Source: Pseudomonas viridiflava | Lineage (GTDB): Bacteria > Pseudomonadota > Gammaproteobacteria > Pseudomonadales > Pseudomonadaceae | Assembly (NCBI RefSeq): GCF_900580675.1 | Contig: NZ_UTBG01000255.1 | Span: forward strand, 82,466 to 146,465 | DNA length: 64,000 nucleotides | Direction of reading: 5' to 3' | Part shown: piece after piece, positions 60,241 through 64,000 of the stretch | Layout: the number at the start of each line of letters is the position of its first letter | How positions within the stretch are numbered: position 1 is the stretch's first letter | The notes under the pieces: generated by a model | The model's input: the letters and a program-made list of their open reading frames with translations, nothing else | Told to the model about the DNA's origin: nothing | Databases searched by the model: none | Program-made: the position numbers and the translations under genes

Positions 60241-60618
60241 CTCAATGCTCCTTGGGCGATTAAAACCTGCTCCCGGATCGGTCTTTTGACCTTGTTAGGC
60301 TGGGAGAGGGCGCGCTATATATCAAAGTGCCATCAAGGTGGTAATCAGGGTTTCCCTTAGTTGGATCCAACGCGTGCCGATGCGGCCGAGACCGAGTGTT
60401 TCCTGCTTTAACCGGCCAGGCCACGCCGTTGCAGGCGTGTAGAACAACACATAGCGACTTTCAGGTGCGTTTATTGACCGGGTGGTCGAATTTACCCAAT
60501 TGAAAATAAATGTACGAAATGAACGAAGTTGTACAACCTCGTGCCGAAAATCGTTCTTCTCCTGCCCCTGCACACTGACTAAGCTCAGTGCTTCCAGATG
60601 CCCGCAGAGGTTTCCCGC
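60241..60618. other. Non-coding gap upstream of aceK and of the chemoreceptor gene
   Basis: This 378-base divergent gap should contain both promoters. It is AT-richer than its surroundings near 60480-60530 (TTGACC at 60474-60479, no clear -10). It holds a 10-bp palindrome, GTTGTACAAC (60528-60537), within a run of GTAC/GAA-rich sequence. No gene or REP is seen. Confidence 0.5.
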
Positions 60619-62340
60619 ATGCCGCCGACCACGCCCGCTTTCGCCATTGCCCGCACGATCCTCGAAGGGTTCGACGATTACCGCGAGCACTTCCGCCAGA
60701 TCACCGATGGCGCCCGCGAGCGTTTTGAAAAGGCCCAGTGGCAGGCGGGGCAGGCCGCGTCGGCGGCGCGTATCAACCTGTATGAAGAAAAGGTCGGTGA
60801 AGTGACCGCACGCCTGCGGGCCAATTTCGACGGCGCCGCATTGCTCGACATAGCCGTCTGGCCGCTGGTGAAAAAGGCCTACATTGGCCTGATCGACCTG
60901 CGCTTTGACGATGAGCTGTCGGAGACCTGGTACAACTCGATCTTCTGCGGCCTGTTCAGCCACGACCTGATCAGCGACGCCTGCATGTTCATCCACACCA
61001 CCCGGCCCAGCCTGCGCCGGGCACGCGCTGCGCAGACGCGCACCTACACGCCGGGCGGCAAGATTTCGGCGATGTTGGCGCAGATTTTTGCCGACTACCG
61101 CTTCAGCGAGCCCTACGCCGACCTCGCGGCCGACCTGCTGCGCCTCGAAACCCAGCTGCGCGAAAACCTGCCGGACTGGGTGTGCAAGGACCCGGACCTC
61201 AACGTCGAGCTGTTTTCCTCGGTGCTCTACCGCAACAAGGGCGCCTACCTCGTGGGCCGCATCTACACCCGCGACGAGCAATGGCCGCTGGTGATTCCGC
61301 TGCTGCATCGCGAAGGGCAGGGCATCCAGATTGATGCGTTGATCACCGACGAAGCCGACGTGTCGATCATCTTCTCGTTCACCCGTTCCTACTTCATGGT
61401 CGACGTGCCGGTACCGGCCGAATTCATCGACTTTCTCAAGCGCATCCTGCCGGGCAAGCACATCGCCGAGCTGTACACCTCGATCGGGTTCTACAAGCAC
61501 GGCAAATCCGAGTTCTACCGCGCGCTGATCAACCACCTGGCGACCACTGATGACCAGTTCATCATGGCCCCAGGCGTGCGCGGCATGGTCATGAGCGTGT
61601 TTACCCTGCCGGGCTTCAACACCGTGTTCAAGATCATCAAGGACCGGTTTTCGCCGTCGAAAAACGTCAACCGCGCGACGGTGATCGAAAAGTATCGGCT
61701 GGTTAAAAGCGTCGACCGGGTTGGGCGCATGGCCGACACCCAGGAGTTCGCAGATTTTCGTTTCCCTTTGAGCAAGTTCGAGCCCGAATGCCTGGCCGAG
61801 CTGCTGGAAGTCGCCGCCGGCACCGTCGAAGTCGAGGGCGACAGCGTATTGATTCGCCACTGCTGGACCGAGCGGCGCATGACCCCGCTCAACCTCTACC
61901 TGGAAAACGCCAACGACGCCCAGGTCCGCGAAGCCCTGGAGGACTACGGGCTGGCCATCAAGCAACTGGCGGCGGCGAATATCTTCCCCGGCGACATGCT
62001 GTTGAAGAACTTCGGTGTCACGCGCCACGGCCGCGTGGTGTTCTACGACTACGACGAGATCTGCTTTTTGACCGAAGCCAACTTCCGCCACATCCCCGCG
62101 CCACGCACGCCCGAGGATGAAATGGCCTCTGAGCCCTGGTACTCCATCGGCCCGCTCGACGTGTTCCCCGAAGAGTTTCCGCCATTCCTGTTTGCCGACG
62201 CCGGCCAGCGCAAGTTGTTCGACGCGTTGCATGGCGAGTTGTACAACGCCGACTACTGGAAAGGCCTGCAGGAGGCGATTCGCGCCGGCAAGGTGATCGA
62301 CGTGTTCCCGTACCGGCGCAAAGACCGCGATAACGAATGA
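60619..62340 (+). CDS. aceK: Isocitrate dehydrogenase kinase/phosphatase
   Basis: AceK phosphorylates and dephosphorylates isocitrate dehydrogenase to divert carbon to the glyoxylate shunt. The 573-residue protein shows family features throughout: FEKAQWQAGQAASAARINLY, YNSIFCGLFSHDLISDACMF, then VPAEFIDFLKRILPGKHIAE and the kinase core with MAPGVRGMVMSVFTLPGFNT and FKIIKDRFSPSKNVNRATVI. The catalytic segment FPGDMLLKNFGVTRHGRVVF and YDYDEICFLTEANFRHIP follow. The ATG at 60619 (MPPTTPAFAIARTIL) is preferred because AGAGG precedes it; an ATG 21 bases upstream is possible. No aceA/aceB genes are in view. Confidence 0.96.
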   Translation: MPPTTPAFAIARTILEGFDDYREHFRQITDGARERFEKAQWQAGQAASAARINLYEEKVGEVTARLRANFDGAALLDIAVWPLVKKAYIGLIDLRFDDELSETWYNSIFCGLFSHDLISDACMFIHTTRPSLRRARAAQTRTYTPGGKISAMLAQIFADYRFSEPYADLAADLLRLETQLRENLPDWVCKDPDLNVELFSSVLYRNKGAYLVGRIYTRDEQWPLVIPLLHREGQGIQIDALITDEADVSIIFSFTRSYFMVDVPVPAEFIDFLKRILPGKHIAELYTSIGFYKHGKSEFYRALINHLATTDDQFIMAPGVRGMVMSVFTLPGFNTVFKIIKDRFSPSKNVNRATVIEKYRLVKSVDRVGRMADTQEFADFRFPLSKFEPECLAELLEVAAGTVEVEGDSVLIRHCWTERRMTPLNLYLENANDAQVREALEDYGLAIKQLAAANIFPGDMLLKNFGVTRHGRVVFYDYDEICFLTEANFRHIPAPRTPEDEMASEPWYSIGPLDVFPEEFPPFLFADAGQRKLFDALHGELYNADYWKGLQEAIRAGKVIDVFPYRRKDRDNE

Positions 62341-62381
62341 GGGGCGCGCGCGTGTCAGCGATGAATCAAGTGGCTGGCACA

Positions 62382-62410
62382 CCGCCTTCGCGCGCAAGCC
62401 CGCTCCCGCA
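62382..62410. repeat. Single degenerate REP element
   Basis: CCTTCGCGCGCAAGCCCGCT followed by CCCGCA is a REP-like half-palindrome in the aceK-hrpA gap. Confidence 0.6.
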
Positions 62411-62514
62411 ATTAGCTCGGTTTATCCCTGATGAACCTCAGCCGTCTGCCAGATAAGCCGCTTTTCTGCCACACTTGCCGGCCGTGCATAAATAGACGAC
62501 CTTCAAAGTACCTG

Positions 62515-64000
62515 ATGACTGACCAAGCGCCTGCTATCGACCAACTGCTGAAAAACCTCGACCACGCCATGCTCGCCGACCGCCACCGCTTGCGTCGGCA
62601 GCTGCTCGAGCTGCGCAAGAAGCCCGACGAGGAAAAGCTGGCGCAGTGGGTCTCGCGCATGCAGGCGTCCTGCGCCCAGGTCACCGCGCGGCGGGCCAGC
62701 CTGCCGGTGATCCGCTATGACGACAGCCTGCCGATTGCCGCCAAGCGCGATGAAATCAAGGACGCGCTGAACAAGCATCAGGTGCTGATCATTGCCGGCG
62801 AAACCGGCTCGGGTAAAACCACGCAGTTGCCGAAAATCTGCCTGGAGATCGGTCGCGGCCAGTACGGCCTGATCGGCCACACCCAGCCGCGCCGGATCGC
62901 CGCGCGCAGCGTGGCCAGCCGGGTTGCCGAAGAACTTGCCACCCCCTTGGGTTCGCTGGTCGGCTACCAGGTGCGTTTCGAAGACCAGAGTGATTCCAAC
63001 ACCCTGATCAAACTGATGACCGACGGCATCCTGCTCGCCGAAACCCAGAATGACCGCTACCTCGAACGCTACGACACGATCATCGTCGACGAAGCCCACG
63101 AACGCAGCCTGAACATCGACTTCCTGCTCGGCTACCTGAAAACCCTGTTGCCGCGCCGCCCCGACCTGAAAGTCATCATCACCTCGGCGACCATCGACCT
63201 GGAGCGCTTTTCCAAGCACTTCGACGACGCGCCGATTGTCGAGGTCTCGGGCCGAACTTTCCCGGTGGACACCTGGTACCGCCCGCTGACCCTGGAGCAG
63301 GACGAGGAGGGCAACCGCGTCGAGGACGACTTGACCGTCGACCAGGCGATCCTCGCCACCCTCGATGAAATCGCCGCCTATGAGCGCAGCGAGCGGCGCA
63401 GCCCAGGCGACGTGCTGGTGTTCTTGCCCGGCGAGCGCGAGATTCGCGACGCCGCCGAGATGCTGCGCAAGGCCCAACTCAAGCACACCGAAATTCTGCC
63501 GCTGTACGCGCGCTTGTCACCGGCGGAGCAGCAGCGGATTTTTCAATCCCATCCGGGGCGGCGTGTGGTGCTGGCGACCAACGTGGCGGAAACCTCGCTG
63601 ACCGTGCCGGGCATTCGCTACGTGATCGACAGCGGCACCGCGCGCATCAGCCGCTACAGCTACCGCGCCAAGGTGCAGCGCCTGCCGATCGAGGCGATTT
63701 CCCAGGCCAGCGCCAACCAGCGTAAAGGCCGTTGCGGGCGGGTCGAGCCGGGCATTTGCATCCGCTTGTACAGCGAAGAAGATTTTATCGGCCGCCCGGA
63801 ATTTACCGACCCGGAAATCCTGCGCACCAACCTTGCTGCGGTGATCCTGCAGATGCTGCACCTGCGCCTGGGCGAAATCACCGATTTCCCGTTTATCGAG
63901 CCGCCGGACGGCAAGGCGATCAGCGACGGTTTCAACCTGCTGCAAGAGTTGTCGGCGGTCGACCGCAACAGCCAGCTCACGCCGCTGGGCCGCCAATTGG
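62515..64000 (+). CDS. hrpA: ATP-dependent RNA helicase HrpA, N-terminal part (runs off window)
   Basis: HrpA is a DEAH-box RNA helicase involved in mRNA processing and ribosome rescue in Proteobacteria. About 495 codons are visible, starting MTDQAPAIDQLLKNLDHAML. Helicase motifs appear in order: Walker A IAGETGSGKTTQLPKICLEI (about 95-115), TQPRRIAARSVASRVAEELA, DEAH in IIVDEAHERSLNIDFLLGYL (about 193), SAT in IITSATIDLERFSKHF, then VLATNVAETSLTVPGIRYVI and QRKGRCGRVEPGICIRLYSE. The rest lies beyond base 64000. The ribosome-binding site is weak (CAAAG). No frame break is seen. Confidence 0.95.
   Translation, partial: MTDQAPAIDQLLKNLDHAMLADRHRLRRQLLELRKKPDEEKLAQWVSRMQASCAQVTARRASLPVIRYDDSLPIAAKRDEIKDALNKHQVLIIAGETGSGKTTQLPKICLEIGRGQYGLIGHTQPRRIAARSVASRVAEELATPLGSLVGYQVRFEDQSDSNTLIKLMTDGILLAETQNDRYLERYDTIIVDEAHERSLNIDFLLGYLKTLLPRRPDLKVIITSATIDLERFSKHFDDAPIVEVSGRTFPVDTWYRPLTLEQDEEGNRVEDDLTVDQAILATLDEIAAYERSERRSPGDVLVFLPGEREIRDAAEMLRKAQLKHTEILPLYARLSPAEQQRIFQSHPGRRVVLATNVAETSLTVPGIRYVIDSGTARISRYSYRAKVQRLPIEAISQASANQRKGRCGRVEPGICIRLYSEEDFIGRPEFTDPEILRTNLAAVILQMLHLRLGEITDFPFIEPPDGKAISDGFNLLQELSAVDRNSQLTPLGRQL

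Noticed and set aside
60322..62397. 691-codon minus-strand frame opposite aceK
   Set aside because: Shadow of aceK, which has all family motifs; the antisense frame has none.

Overview
The window is GC-rich, densely coded chromosomal DNA from a fluorescent Pseudomonas, most likely of the P. fluorescens group. Three things point there. The gene order xdhCBA / gntR / smc-zipA-ligA / ffs / dnaX-ybaB-recR / apt-anr-hemN / ccoSIHG / two ccoNOQP operons / aer matches the order I recall from P. aeruginosa and its relatives. REP-type palindromes of the fluorescens kind recur in the gaps. The encoded proteins are typically pseudomonad, for example Anr and duplicated cbb3 oxidases.

Layout. 1-4.6 kb: xanthine dehydrogenase operon xdhABC (minus strand; xdhC runs off the left edge), with a divergent FCD-type GntR regulator. 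5.5-12.6 kb: smc, zipA and ligA (chromosome organisation, division, replication/repair). 12.7-14.1 kb: a zinc-ribbon metallopeptidase and the SRP RNA gene ffs. 14.3-22.3 kb: an accessory block between ffs and dnaX. It holds tandem N-acetylmuramidase genes followed by exported and lipoprotein genes, a DUF2167 membrane protein, a LysR regulator with a divergent EamA transporter, and a periplasmic solute-binding-like protein. 22.4-26.7 kb: dnaX-ybaB, a curA-like reductase and recR. 26.9-28.0 kb: an acyl-CoA dehydrogenase gene broken by a frameshift. 28.1-31.5 kb: apt, the oxygen sensor gene anr, an unknown small protein and hemN. 31.6-44.8 kb: the complete cbb3 oxidase locus: a SafE-like protein, ccoS, ccoI, ccoH, ccoG and two ccoNOQP operons. 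About 1 kb of non-coding, repeat-filled DNA separates the two operons. 44.9-47.3 kb: a small hydrolase and an Aer-type PAS chemoreceptor. 47.4-57.3 kb: a six-gene minus-strand polysaccharide operon (wecB, wecC, a 1454-residue multidomain methyltransferase/glycosyltransferase, a membrane protein and two glycosyltransferases). 57.7-64 kb: an EamA transporter, a chemoreceptor, aceK and the start of hrpA.

How it fits together. The centre is a low-oxygen module. Anr-type boxes (TTGAT-N4-ATCAA) lie upstream of hemN (perfect) and of the distal ccoN operon (one mismatch), with weaker ones before ccoG and the proximal ccoN. Anr, anaerobic haem synthesis, cbb3 subunits, their copper and assembly factors and an aerotaxis receptor are therefore contiguous.

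The two most unusual regions are the polysaccharide operon, with its very large fused enzyme and an ABC-exporter-like membrane protein that lacks an ATPase, and the tandem muramidases with downstream envelope proteins, which could be an antibacterial effector/immunity locus. All assignments come from reading the sequence and recalling protein families; no database search was run.
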